39,195 nucleotides of DNA from JAKASV01 sp964595035 (GTDB lineage Bacteria; Babelota; Babeliae; Babelales; Vermiphilaceae): contig CAZQNW010000005.1 of NCBI GenBank assembly GCA_964595035.1, positions 1 to 39,195 on the forward strand, written 5' to 3'. Shown piece after piece: positions 23,398-31,115 of this stretch (the stretch's first letter is position 1; each line of letters begins with the position of its first letter). A program made the translations under genes and the position numbers. The notes below the pieces were generated by a model. It was not told the DNA's origin, did not search any database, and saw only the letters and a list, made by a program, of their open reading frames with translations.

Positions 23398-25854
23398 TTA
23401 TGAACGATTTGTTTTTCTCTTACTGGATTTAAGTTTTTTGGATTTTAGGATTGGAGTTGAAAAAGCGTGCTGTAGAACTTCATCCATTGTTGAAACCATG
23501 GTAATTTTAATATCAGCGATTCCTATCTCCTTTTTTATTTCATGAACGTCGTCTTCATTTTCCTTAGGAATAATAACTTCTTTAATTTCATGTTGCCGTG
23601 CTGCTAATAATTTTTCTTTTAATCCTCCGATAGCAAGAACCCTTCCTTGCAGTGTAATTTCACCGGTCATAGCAAGATGAGGCCGTGTACTTGTTTTGGT
23701 AAGTGCGGATATTAAAGCAACACACATGGTAATACCTGCCGAAGGACCATCTTTAGGGGTAGCTCCTTCTGGGATATGAATATGAATATCTTTGGTAGAA
23801 TAAAAAGAATTCTTAAGTCCTAGCTCGTTTGTTCTTGATCTAATGTAACTTAAAGCTGCTTGAGCTGATTCTTGCATAACCTCGCCAAGTTGTCCCGTGA
23901 GAAGTAAGGAGCCTTTACCTGGAATTGCGGTTGCTTCAATTTCAAGTACGTCTCCTCCGAATTCTGTCCAGGCTAATCCGGTTGCAATACCAATACGCTC
24001 TTTGCGCTCATTAAGACTTGTTTTCCTAAATTTCGGATAGCCAAGCCACTCTTGTATCTGTTCTTCTGTTATATGTACAGATTGAATCTTTTTATCTTTA
24101 AGTAATTCTTGAATAGTTTTGCGCATGAGCTTTGTAATGATGCGCTCTAGTTGCCTTACGCCGGCTTCCTGTGTGTATCGTAAAATTATAGTACGAATTT
24201 GTTCATCAGCTATTTTGAATTGTGTACTATCCAGCCCGTATTCAGACAAATTTTTAGGAATCAGGAATTTTTTTGCTATATCGAGTTTTTCTTCTTCTGT
24301 ATAACCGGAAAGTTGAATAATTTCCATACGATCAAATAATGGTAATGGAATACGCTCTAACGAGTTGGCTGTTGCTATAAACATAACATCTGAGAGATCA
24401 AATTCTATATCAAGAAAATGATCGGTAAATGTTCTATTTTGTTCCGGATCAAGAACTTCAAGTAAAGCTGAGGCAGGATCGCCTTGAATATCCTTTGCCA
24501 TTTTGTCTATTTCATCGAGCAAAATGACCGGATTCATGGTTTTTGCCTTTTTAACTGCTTGAACAATCTTACCGGGCAATGCACCAATATATGTTCTACG
24601 GTGGCCTCTTATTTCAGCTTCATCCTTAACGCCGCCCAGTGATATACGCGCGAATGAACGCCCTAAACTGTCAGCAATGGACTTTGCAAGCGATGTTTTT
24701 CCTACACCGGGAGGTCCGACAAGACAAATTATAGGAGAATGGCCAATTTGTTTCGCGAATTTTTTTGCAGCTAAAAATTCGATAATACGCTCTTTGACCT
24801 TTTTGAGCCCGGCATGGTGCTCATTAAGTATTTTTTCAGCTTGTTTGATACTGATGGTATCCTTAGTACGTTTTTCCCAAGGAAGAGATATTATCCAATC
24901 AATGTAATTACGACTTACCACAGCTTCTGCGGATAAAGGCGGCATTTGTTCGAGTCTGTGTAGTTCTTTTTCTACCTTCTCGCGAGCTTCTTCAGATAAT
25001 TTTATTGTTTTTATCTGTTCTTTTAAATTAGCAACTTCTACAGCTTGATCGTCACGGCCCAATTCTTTTTGAATAGCCTTCATCTGTTCAGTGAGATAGT
25101 ATTCACGTTGGCTTTTTTCTACCTGAGTTTGGATGCGTCCTTTAATGCGTTGCTCAGTTTCAAGTATCTCTATTTCTTTTTGTATATATGAGCATAACTT
25201 AAGGAGTCGCTCATAAAGAGATGACGTTTCAAGTAATGTTTGTCGCTCATCAAAGCTCAGTTGGATATGAACTGCTATAGTATCGGCAATATAGTCCATA
25301 TCTTGCGGAGTTCTTGCCAAAGACATTATGTCTATAGGTGCTTTTTCATTAAGCTTAGTATATGCAATATAGAGTTCCTTTAATTGTCTCCATAGTGCTT
25401 CAATTTCTATTGTTAAGGTAAGGTCATGCGTTGGAATATCTTCGCAGACCACTGCCAAGAAACCATTCATTTCTTGTGCTTTTAGTGCCTTTGCCCTGCA
25501 GATGCCTTCTGCAAAAATCTTAATGGAACCGTTAGGCAATCTCATAACTTGTAAGATTGTTGATCTGGTACCATAAGCGTATACATCGGATAGGGTAGGA
25601 GTTTCTATGTTGGCATCTTTTTGTGCTGTAATAAATATGGCTTTGTCGTGTGCTAAGGCATATTCAACAGCAGCCATCGAAGCTTTTCTGCCTACAAGAA
25701 TCGGTTGAATGCTCTTGGGAAGCATAACAACATTTTTCAGAGGTAGGAGAGGTAATAAAATGCCTTGTTCTTCAACCAATGTTAACCTATCTTGTCCCGA
25801 AGGCACTGTCTCATGAGACGTGTTTTCTGAGTCGAAGCGTTCAGTATCAACCAT
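23398..25854 (-). CDS. lon: ATP-dependent protease Lon
   Basis: 818 aa, typical of LonA. The N-terminal substrate-binding domain covers about residues 30-230. A coiled coil (QIEILETEQRIKGRIQ-type, TQVEKSQREYYLTEQMKAIQKELG) leads to the AAA+ module. Walker A is GPPGVGKT at 380-387 and Walker B is VILLDEIDKM. The Ser-Lys protease domain has Ser705 in PKDGPSAG and Lys748 in GGLKEK, at the E. coli spacing of 43. The basic C-terminal tail (KSKKLKSSKRKTNRS) is longer than needed for the fold. Lon degrades misfolded and regulatory proteins in the cytosol. Confidence 0.97.
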   Translation of the reverse strand: MVDTERFDSENTSHETVPSGQDRLTLVEEQGILLPLLPLKNVVMLPKSIQPILVGRKASMAAVEYALAHDKAIFITAQKDANIETPTLSDVYAYGTRSTILQVMRLPNGSIKIFAEGICRAKALKAQEMNGFLAVVCEDIPTHDLTLTIEIEALWRQLKELYIAYTKLNEKAPIDIMSLARTPQDMDYIADTIAVHIQLSFDERQTLLETSSLYERLLKLCSYIQKEIEILETEQRIKGRIQTQVEKSQREYYLTEQMKAIQKELGRDDQAVEVANLKEQIKTIKLSEEAREKVEKELHRLEQMPPLSAEAVVSRNYIDWIISLPWEKRTKDTISIKQAEKILNEHHAGLKKVKERIIEFLAAKKFAKQIGHSPIICLVGPPGVGKTSLAKSIADSLGRSFARISLGGVKDEAEIRGHRRTYIGALPGKIVQAVKKAKTMNPVILLDEIDKMAKDIQGDPASALLEVLDPEQNRTFTDHFLDIEFDLSDVMFIATANSLERIPLPLFDRMEIIQLSGYTEEEKLDIAKKFLIPKNLSEYGLDSTQFKIADEQIRTIILRYTQEAGVRQLERIITKLMRKTIQELLKDKKIQSVHITEEQIQEWLGYPKFRKTSLNERKERIGIATGLAWTEFGGDVLEIEATAIPGKGSLLLTGQLGEVMQESAQAALSYIRSRTNELGLKNSFYSTKDIHIHIPEGATPKDGPSAGITMCVALISALTKTSTRPHLAMTGEITLQGRVLAIGGLKEKLLAARQHEIKEVIIPKENEDDVHEIKKEIGIADIKITMVSTMDEVLQHAFSTPILKSKKLKSSKRKTNRS

Positions 25855-25923
25855 ATCTATTCATTCCTAACGTTATGAGTATGTACTTTATGTACAGGTT
25901 TATCTTTATCAATATGATGTACT

Positions 25924-25951
25924 AGGGTATCTTTGATAGACTAATTGTCAA
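25924..25951 (-). promoter_or_regulatory. Possible promoter of lon
   Basis: On the minus strand a perfect -35 TTGACA (25951-25946) is followed after 16 nt by TACCCT (25929-25924), a weak -10. It lies about 70 nt before the lon start. No CIRCE element (TTAGCACTC inverted repeat) was seen. Confidence 0.4.
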
Positions 25952-26250
25952 CCTGCATCTCCACCGTTCCAGTTCTATATTTTTATGGAGAACTAAGAAC
26001 TTCAACATACTCTTAATATATATCATAAATCATTTTTAACATTTGGCAAGTTTTCCAGGTTAAATGCCTATAGTAGTGCTATTTTAAATAGTAGGTACAT
26101 ACTTTGATAGATAGTTGATACAGTGTTTTTGAAGATAATCTCCGCATTGTTATCCTGATATTGTATTTTTTGTATTCATATCGATTTGAATATTTCAATT
26201 TGAAACATAAAAATAGTGCATCGCCAAGTGTAACAATATTGATAAAATTT

Positions 26251-26279
26251 TTGTACAAAAAACTAATAATGCTTATACT
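26251..26279 (+). promoter_or_regulatory. Sigma-70-type promoter upstream of tlc
   Basis: TTGTAC at 26251-26256 and TATACT at 26274-26279 are separated by exactly 17 nt. The -10 is close to consensus; the -35 matches in its TTG. A transcript would begin near 26286. Confidence 0.6.
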
Positions 26280-26285
26280 ATGTAA

Positions 26286-26465
26286 GCGAAATGCATGTAG
26301 TAAGAGGGTTGTTTAGGGCAAATCTGTTATTCAAATTAGGCGCATAAAAGGGGTTATATGTTGAGAGCATCCATGAGGTCGGGAGAAAGGTTTTTGAGGC
26401 ACGGTTTTCGTTATGTATCGTAGATTAGAAGGCTTTCTTTAATTGGTTAAAGTAAGCCTTTTTTT
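26286..26465 (+). ncRNA. Possible leader RNA or small RNA ahead of tlc, class unknown
   Basis: The segment lies between a 17-nt-spaced promoter and an intrinsic terminator, about 180 nt in all, with no sensible ORF. It is locally richer in G (AAGAGGG, AAAAGGGG, GAGGTCGGGAG) than the DNA to its left. That size and layout suit a free small RNA such as 6S RNA, or an attenuator leader controlling the transporter 48 nt past the terminator. I could not match it to tmRNA, RNase P, SRP RNA, T-box or a riboswitch core, and did not find a convincing closing stem. Confidence 0.4.
26429..26465 (+). terminator. Rho-independent terminator or attenuator before tlc
   Basis: AAGGCTT-t-CTTTAA pairs with TTAAAG-t-AAGCCTT around a TTGG loop, giving 13 base pairs with a single T-T mismatch. 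It is followed by a run of T (26459-26465). It lies 48 nt before the tlc start codon. Confidence 0.82.
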
Positions 26466-26513
26466 GTATGGTTAGCGTTGTGTTGCTTTGTGATTAGCTG
26501 AGAGGCGGGGCAG

Positions 26514-27923
26514 ATGAGTTTTTTAAAAAAGTTTTTTGGTTCTATGTTGTCAGTTGAGCCACAGGAACGTTTAAAATTAATGTTCTTATCCATGGCATAC
26601 TTCTTTGTTATTACGGGGTATACGATTACACGAGATTTACGTGATACGGTATTTACTAAGATAGTTGGAGCTGAATATCAACCTTGGGCTCGAATATTAG
26701 CTTTATTTGCGCTTATTCTTCCTTTGTTCTTGTATTCTAAAATGGTTGACAGGTTGAGACGTTATCAATTATTGATAGCTTCGAGTCTTTTTTATGGTAT
26801 TGGTGGCCTTGCCTTTGCTTATTTTTTGGGGTCACCAGGTATAGGTATGCTTAATACGGAGCTGAGTTGTTATCGCATATTCGGGTGGTTGTTTTATTTC
26901 TTTATTGAGGCGTACTCGCCCTTTGTAGTGAGTGTGTTTTGGGCTTTTGCAAACTCAATTTCCGATCAAAATGCCGCAAAGAAAAATTACGGTCTTATGG
27001 TTGCGGGATCAAAGGTCGGGGGTATATTAGCCGCGCTTTTTTCTATGGGTGTTTTACGTTGGCATTCTTCTCAAGCAACATTGATGATGGATGTTGTCAA
27101 ACATCAAATATTGCTAGTGGCGGCATCAGTAGCATCCTTATGTATTCCCATTTGTATATTACTGCTCATGCGCAAGGTGCCGGGGAGGTATTTGCATGGG
27201 TATGAAGCTGTGTACAAGGTCGAAAAAGAAAGACAAAAACATGGTAAATCTGAAAGTGGTATTTGGTCTGGTCTTGTAATGTTATTTAATTTTCCGTATG
27301 TATTGGGGATGTTCTGTATTTTATTCTTTTACGAGTTAATTAACACGGTTTTGGGTTTTCAGCGGCTGCTTATTGCTGAATCTCATTCATCAAGTGCTTC
27401 CGGTATGAGTGTGTTTTTGTATGAAACTACGTTTATTATGCATTTATTGGGACTTGTTATTTCACTCTTTGGAACACGTTGGCTTATCGAGACATTTGGC
27501 GAAAAAATATGCTTAATGTTGGTTCCTGCTATAGACTTTATACTGCTGTTATACTTTATGATTAGTCGTACGCCATTTGCGTTTATAGTTGCTGCTGTTG
27601 TAACAAAGGCTGTTCATTATGCTCTGAGTTATCCATTAAAGGAAAGTCTTTATATTCCAACTGTTAAAGAGATTAAGTTTAAGTCTAAGTCTTGGATTGA
27701 CACATTTGGCCAGAAATTTGCCCGTTCAACGGGTTCTGTTTTTAATGGAGTTTTTGCAAAATTTGGATCAGCTGTGTTTTTCTCTGCAAACTTGATATTC
27801 TTGGGAGCAGTATCTGCTGTTTGGTTTGTTGTGGCATATTTCTTAGGTAAAAGATACGAAACTGCCATTAAGAATAATGAAGTTATCGGTATTGAATTAC
27901 AAGATAACGAACCTGAGGAGTAA
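26514..27923 (+). CDS. ATP/ADP-type nucleotide transporter (Tlc family)
   Basis: 469 aa, mostly hydrophobic, about 11-12 transmembrane helices. Family blocks are near the N-terminus (VEPQERLKLMFLSMAYFFV, then TRDLRDTVFTKIVGAE) and in the middle (WAFANSISDQNAAKKNYGLM, SKVGGILAAL). The YPLKESLYIPTVKEIKFKSK block and the WIDTFGQKFARSTGS block close the protein. Such carriers exchange host ATP for bacterial ADP or import nucleotides. They occur in Chlamydiae, Rickettsiales, Dependentiae and plastids. Exact substrate cannot be read from sequence. The ribosome site is weak (GAGGCGGGG). The gene stands alone behind a promoter-leader-terminator unit. Confidence 0.9.
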   Translation: MSFLKKFFGSMLSVEPQERLKLMFLSMAYFFVITGYTITRDLRDTVFTKIVGAEYQPWARILALFALILPLFLYSKMVDRLRRYQLLIASSLFYGIGGLAFAYFLGSPGIGMLNTELSCYRIFGWLFYFFIEAYSPFVVSVFWAFANSISDQNAAKKNYGLMVAGSKVGGILAALFSMGVLRWHSSQATLMMDVVKHQILLVAASVASLCIPICILLLMRKVPGRYLHGYEAVYKVEKERQKHGKSESGIWSGLVMLFNFPYVLGMFCILFFYELINTVLGFQRLLIAESHSSSASGMSVFLYETTFIMHLLGLVISLFGTRWLIETFGEKICLMLVPAIDFILLLYFMISRTPFAFIVAAVVTKAVHYALSYPLKESLYIPTVKEIKFKSKSWIDTFGQKFARSTGSVFNGVFAKFGSAVFFSANLIFLGAVSAVWFVVAYFLGKRYETAIKNNEVIGIELQDNEPEE

Positions 27924-27944
27924 CTGAAAAATTAAAGAAATTCA

Positions 27945-27972
27945 TTGCATTTTAGTGCTGCTTTGTTACACT
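27945..27972 (+). promoter_or_regulatory. Possible rpsB promoter and leader
   Basis: TTGCAT (27945-27950) and TACACT (27967-27972) are 16 nt apart. The resulting approximately 95-nt leader contains a small hairpin (ATCAG-GTGT-CTGAT, 28023-28036). Ribosomal-protein S2 often regulates its own mRNA through such a leader; I cannot show the binding motif here. Confidence 0.4.
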
Positions 27973-28074
27973 ACTTTATATCGTTAATTGTGTGGATTCT
28001 TGCCTTCTTATTCGGGGTGGCAATCAGGTGTCTGATCCAAGAGGGCAATTGTGGTAACCCTGTAAAGGATATAT

Positions 28075-28992
28075 ATGATAGATTTTAAACAATTAGTTAA
28101 AGCTGGTGTTCATTTTGGACATAGAACTTCTGTATGGTGTCCACGCATGGAGCCATATATTTGGGGTCATAAAAACAATGTTCATCTTATCGATGTTTCC
28201 AAAACAGCATTTCAGTTAGAAAAGGCTTCTCAATTCCTAGAAAGTGTTGCGGCAGAGGGTAAAACAATTTTATGGATTGGTACCAAAAAAGCTGCTCAAG
28301 AAGCGATTCGTTCAGTTGCCGAGGCTGCTAATTCTCCTTATGTAAATCATCGTTGGATTGGTGGAACATTAAGTAACTTTTCCCAGGTTAAAAAATCTGT
28401 AACAAAATTACTCCATTATGAAGATGTAATTTCAAAGGGTGTAGAAAGTACTTTTTACACAAAAAAAGAACTTAATCGCTTTAAAAAGTCAATCGATAGG
28501 CTGAAAAAAAATGTTGGTGGTATACTTAATCTTCGTTGGCCATTAGGTGCGGTAGTTATTGTTGATGTTAACAAAGAAGCATCTGCTTTGCGTGAAGCTG
28601 CTTCAATGAGAATTCCTGTTGTTGCTCTTGTTGATACCAATAGCGATCCATCGTTAGTTAACTATGTTATCCCAGGAAATGATGATGCTCCACGCTCAGT
28701 CAAGCTCATTGTCGATTATTTAGGCGAAGCTGTTAAGCGGGGTCAAGAAGTCGCCAAACTCAAAAAAGACGAAACTATTGTACAGGAGGCTGAAGAGGAA
28801 GAAATGTTCTTGCCGCAACTGCCAGAAGATGAGGGTGAAGAGGATGAACATAAAGGTCCTCGTAGGCAAGATTTAGCTCGCAAGTCTAACAAAAAAGCTG
28901 GCGTTGAGGAATCATCAGGTCCTGATAAATCCCGCTCGGCAAAAGCTCGTCCTTATACCGGGCCTAAAAAAACTAATAAGCCTACGCGCTAG
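28075..28992 (+). CDS. rpsB: 30S ribosomal protein S2, with extended tail
   Basis: 305 aa. The S2 core covers about residues 1-235 (LVKAGVHFGHRTSVWCPRMEPYIWG; NHRWIGGTLSNF; VALVDTNSDPSLVNYVIPGNDD). An extra approximately 65-residue tail follows: first acidic (EEAEEEEMF-like, PEDEGEEDEHKG), then basic (RKSNKKAG, SRSAKARPYTGPKKTNKPTR). Most bacterial S2 proteins end near 230-260 aa. AAGGA lies just upstream of ATG 28075. tsf, its usual downstream neighbour, is missing here; tRNA-Ser and SRP RNA follow instead. Confidence 0.96.
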   Translation: MIDFKQLVKAGVHFGHRTSVWCPRMEPYIWGHKNNVHLIDVSKTAFQLEKASQFLESVAAEGKTILWIGTKKAAQEAIRSVAEAANSPYVNHRWIGGTLSNFSQVKKSVTKLLHYEDVISKGVESTFYTKKELNRFKKSIDRLKKNVGGILNLRWPLGAVVIVDVNKEASALREAASMRIPVVALVDTNSDPSLVNYVIPGNDDAPRSVKLIVDYLGEAVKRGQEVAKLKKDETIVQEAEEEEMFLPQLPEDEGEEDEHKGPRRQDLARKSNKKAGVEESSGPDKSRSAKARPYTGPKKTNKPTR

Positions 28993-29017
28993 CTAAGAAT
29001 TTGACATGTACGGGGAG

Positions 29018-29109
29018 GGAGAGATGTCTGAGTGGTTGAAAGAGCACGATTGGAAATCGTGTATGTCCTGAAAAGGGCATCGAGGGTTCGAATCCCTCTC
29101 TCTCCGCCA
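29018..29109 (+). tRNA. tRNA-Ser (anticodon GGA)
   Basis: 92 nt with encoded CCA. The acceptor stem GGAGAGA pairs with TCTCTCC. The anticodon stem CACGA/TCGTG holds loop TTGGAAA with anticodon GGA. The long variable arm (TGTCCTGAAAAGGGCA) is characteristic of a class II tRNA. The T arm is GAGGG-TTCGAAT-CCCTC. It reads UCC and UCU. Confidence 0.96.
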
Positions 29110-29118
29110 GTAAAAATT

Positions 29119-29207
29119 GGGGAAACGTATAAAGGATAATTGTCTAATCTGTCAGGTTCGAAAGAAAGCAGCAGGGGCAGTGATTTCTTGTATATGTTTC
29201 CCTTTTT
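29119..29207 (+). ncRNA. ffs: Signal recognition particle RNA (small bacterial 4.5S type)
   Basis: About 88 nt folding as one long hairpin. The outer stem GGGAAACGTATA pairs with TATATGTTTCCC (one G-U). The apical domain IV reads CTGTCAGGTTCGAAAGAAAGC then AGCAGGGGCAG, matching the conserved 'GUCAGG-u/c-C-GNAA-GG-AAGCAGC-AGGGCAG' element that binds Ffh. The GNRA-type tetraloop is GAAA. TTTTTATT directly after the stem acts as terminator. It has no Alu domain, like the Gram-negative form. It lies 10 nt after tRNA-Ser and may share its transcript. Ffh and FtsY genes are not in this window. Confidence 0.93.
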
Positions 29208-29316
29208 ATTAGGGAGAAAAAGTAATGAGCAGGGGTGAGCAATAAGGGTGTTGGTGAATGAAGACATGGATTTTAAGATCCGTGTGTATGTAGGATGATA
29301 CACTCTGCTACTAAGT

Positions 29317-31101
29317 ATGAGTTACGTGATGAATGAGATTCAGCTTAACTTGGCACGTAAATGGAGAGCTCAGGGCTTTGACCAGATAATTGGCCAGGAT
29401 TTATCGGTCAAAATGTTAAAAAATAGTCTCTATAGAGGTTATTTTTTCCCTGTATATTTGTTTTGGGGACAAAGAGGAACAGGCAAAACATCTATGGCTC
29501 GTGTGTTTGCAGCTGCAATCAATTGTCAAGGGTTGTCTCAGTTCCAAAAAGAGCCCAAAAATTTTTCTGTTCCATGCATGAATTGTTCTTCTTGTTTAGC
29601 AATGAGGGATGGAAAGCATCCTGATTTTATAGAAATTGATGCTGCTTCACATACGGGTGTTGATAATGTTCGTCAAATTATTGATTCGGCAGCATTGATG
29701 CCGATTCTGGGACAAAAAAAGATATACCTCATTGATGAAGCTCATATGCTTAGCAAGGCTGCGTTTAATGCCTTGCTCAAGATTCTGGAAGAACCCCCTG
29801 TATCGGCCTTATTCATCTTGGCGACTACTGACCCTCAAAAAATTCTTGAAACGGTGAGATCCCGTTGTTTTCAGATGTGCTTTAAGCAAGTTCCGTCGCC
29901 TGTTCTGATGCAGCATTTGCAAAATATTTGTACACAAGAATCATTATATGCTGATTCTCATGCTCTTTCGTTGATTGCGCAAGAGTCTGAAGGGTCTGTG
30001 CGTGATGCTATTAATATGCTTGAGCAAGTACGTTTTGCTCAAGGGCGCATTACGTGTGACACAGTGCTTAAGGTTTTAGGCCATATTGATGATATTCGTC
30101 TTATTAATGTGCTTGATATTGTGTGCTGCCATGATAGCTCGCGTCTGGTAAATTACTTGCACGAAGTTGAATTCGAACATTTTGACGCTGACTACATATG
30201 GAAGCGTCTCGTAGAGTTAGTTCGCTTGATGGTTTTGGCATGTTATGGGCTATCATCAGGGCTTCCTCAAAGTGCTGCATTTGCGCTTAGTCGCGTTGTA
30301 AAAAAGTGTTCTATAGTTCAATTGACTGAGATGCTTGATATGTTATATACCTATGAACGTCTTTTTGTGAAAACAACTAATAAGCACTTATTGCTGGAAA
30401 TGATTTTGCTGAGAATATGCCAAAAAGGTAATACGGGTAGTGAGCCTACGAGTAACCCTGTTTCGCAGCAGTCGGCTACCGAAATGGTTATTGTGGATAA
30501 TGATGAGGAATCGGAGCTTGAGGAAGGTGATGATGACTCAGATGATATTGATGAACTGCCTGATGACACCAAAAAATCTGATGTTCAGGCACATTCTATG
30601 CAGCGTGATCAATGGAGTTGTTTTGTTAACTATATTGAAGAATTACATGATCCATTATTGTCCTCTGTTTTTAAGCATGGTGTATGTAAAAATTATGATC
30701 CGGCAACAGGAGTGCTTGATGTTGCTTTCGCTAAGCAGTTTATTTTCTTCCAAGAATGGCTTTCAGGCAGTATAACAAGTTGGAAACCTGTTTTAGAGAA
30801 GGCATACGGGAAGACGATTATCTTTAATCCTATATTTACAGATGAAATTGCACCTGTTGTGGTTCAGCAGCAAGTGTGCGGGAGAGAGAATCAAGAAACT
30901 CGAATAGTTGAAAAACCATCGGCTCAGCAAGCACGTAGTAATAATGCTCATGCAGTGTTTTATCAAAATACTCGAGCAAAAGTATGGCATCCACATGGAG
31001 TTCAGACTAAAAGACCAGTTGTTGATGTTAAGGATGTAACAATGTGGCCTAAAGCGGCAATGATTTTGCAGCATTTTCCTGGCGTTGTTCGTCAATACTA
31101 A
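29317..31101 (+). CDS. dnaX: DNA polymerase III subunit gamma/tau
   Basis: 594 aa. The clamp-loader AAA+ ATPase has a P-loop GQRGTGKTS (usually GPRGTGKTS), a four-Cys zinc module (NCQG, then CMNCSSC), Walker B LIDEAHML, sensor 1 ATTDPQKI and the SRC arginine finger in TVRSRCFQ. A collar domain follows to about residue 360. An acidic linker (DNDEESELEEGDDDSDDIDE) precedes the C-terminal tau-like region. The start ATG 29317 begins MSY as in many homologues but lacks a clear ribosome site; an in-frame ATG lies 4 codons later. It heads a dnaX-der pair with a 14-nt spacer. Confidence 0.95.
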   Translation: MSYVMNEIQLNLARKWRAQGFDQIIGQDLSVKMLKNSLYRGYFFPVYLFWGQRGTGKTSMARVFAAAINCQGLSQFQKEPKNFSVPCMNCSSCLAMRDGKHPDFIEIDAASHTGVDNVRQIIDSAALMPILGQKKIYLIDEAHMLSKAAFNALLKILEEPPVSALFILATTDPQKILETVRSRCFQMCFKQVPSPVLMQHLQNICTQESLYADSHALSLIAQESEGSVRDAINMLEQVRFAQGRITCDTVLKVLGHIDDIRLINVLDIVCCHDSSRLVNYLHEVEFEHFDADYIWKRLVELVRLMVLACYGLSSGLPQSAAFALSRVVKKCSIVQLTEMLDMLYTYERLFVKTTNKHLLLEMILLRICQKGNTGSEPTSNPVSQQSATEMVIVDNDEESELEEGDDDSDDIDELPDDTKKSDVQAHSMQRDQWSCFVNYIEELHDPLLSSVFKHGVCKNYDPATGVLDVAFAKQFIFFQEWLSGSITSWKPVLEKAYGKTIIFNPIFTDEIAPVVVQQQVCGRENQETRIVEKPSAQQARSNNAHAVFYQNTRAKVWHPHGVQTKRPVVDVKDVTMWPKAAMILQHFPGVVRQY

Positions 31102-31115
31102 GAAGGATATGTTCC

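Larger units (their letters stand above)
25855..26513. other. Long non-coding region between lon and tlc
   Basis: About 660 nt without a convincing gene between two divergent starts. The left part (25855-26250) is very AT-rich and holds the candidate lon promoter but nothing else I can support. The right part holds a promoter at 26251-26279, an approximately 180-nt potential RNA and a terminator at 26429-26465, all described separately. Confidence 0.8.

Noticed and set aside
25960..26010. Heat-shock sigma-32 promoter for lon (GTTGAAG ... CTCCATAAA on the minus strand)
   Set aside because: The spacer is about 9 nt, too short for a sigma-32 promoter, and sigma-32 is not known to be present here.
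28989..29303. Minus-strand ORF of 104 codons with GGERGIRTLD-like sequence
   Set aside because: It lies antisense to tRNA-Ser and SRP RNA; this is the well-known false protein read from the complement of a tRNA-Ser gene.
30560..30590. Programmed frameshift site in dnaX at a run of six A
   Set aside because: The zero-frame context ACC-AAA-AAA-TCT does not make a canonical A-AAA-AAG heptamer, and no nearby hairpin was evident.
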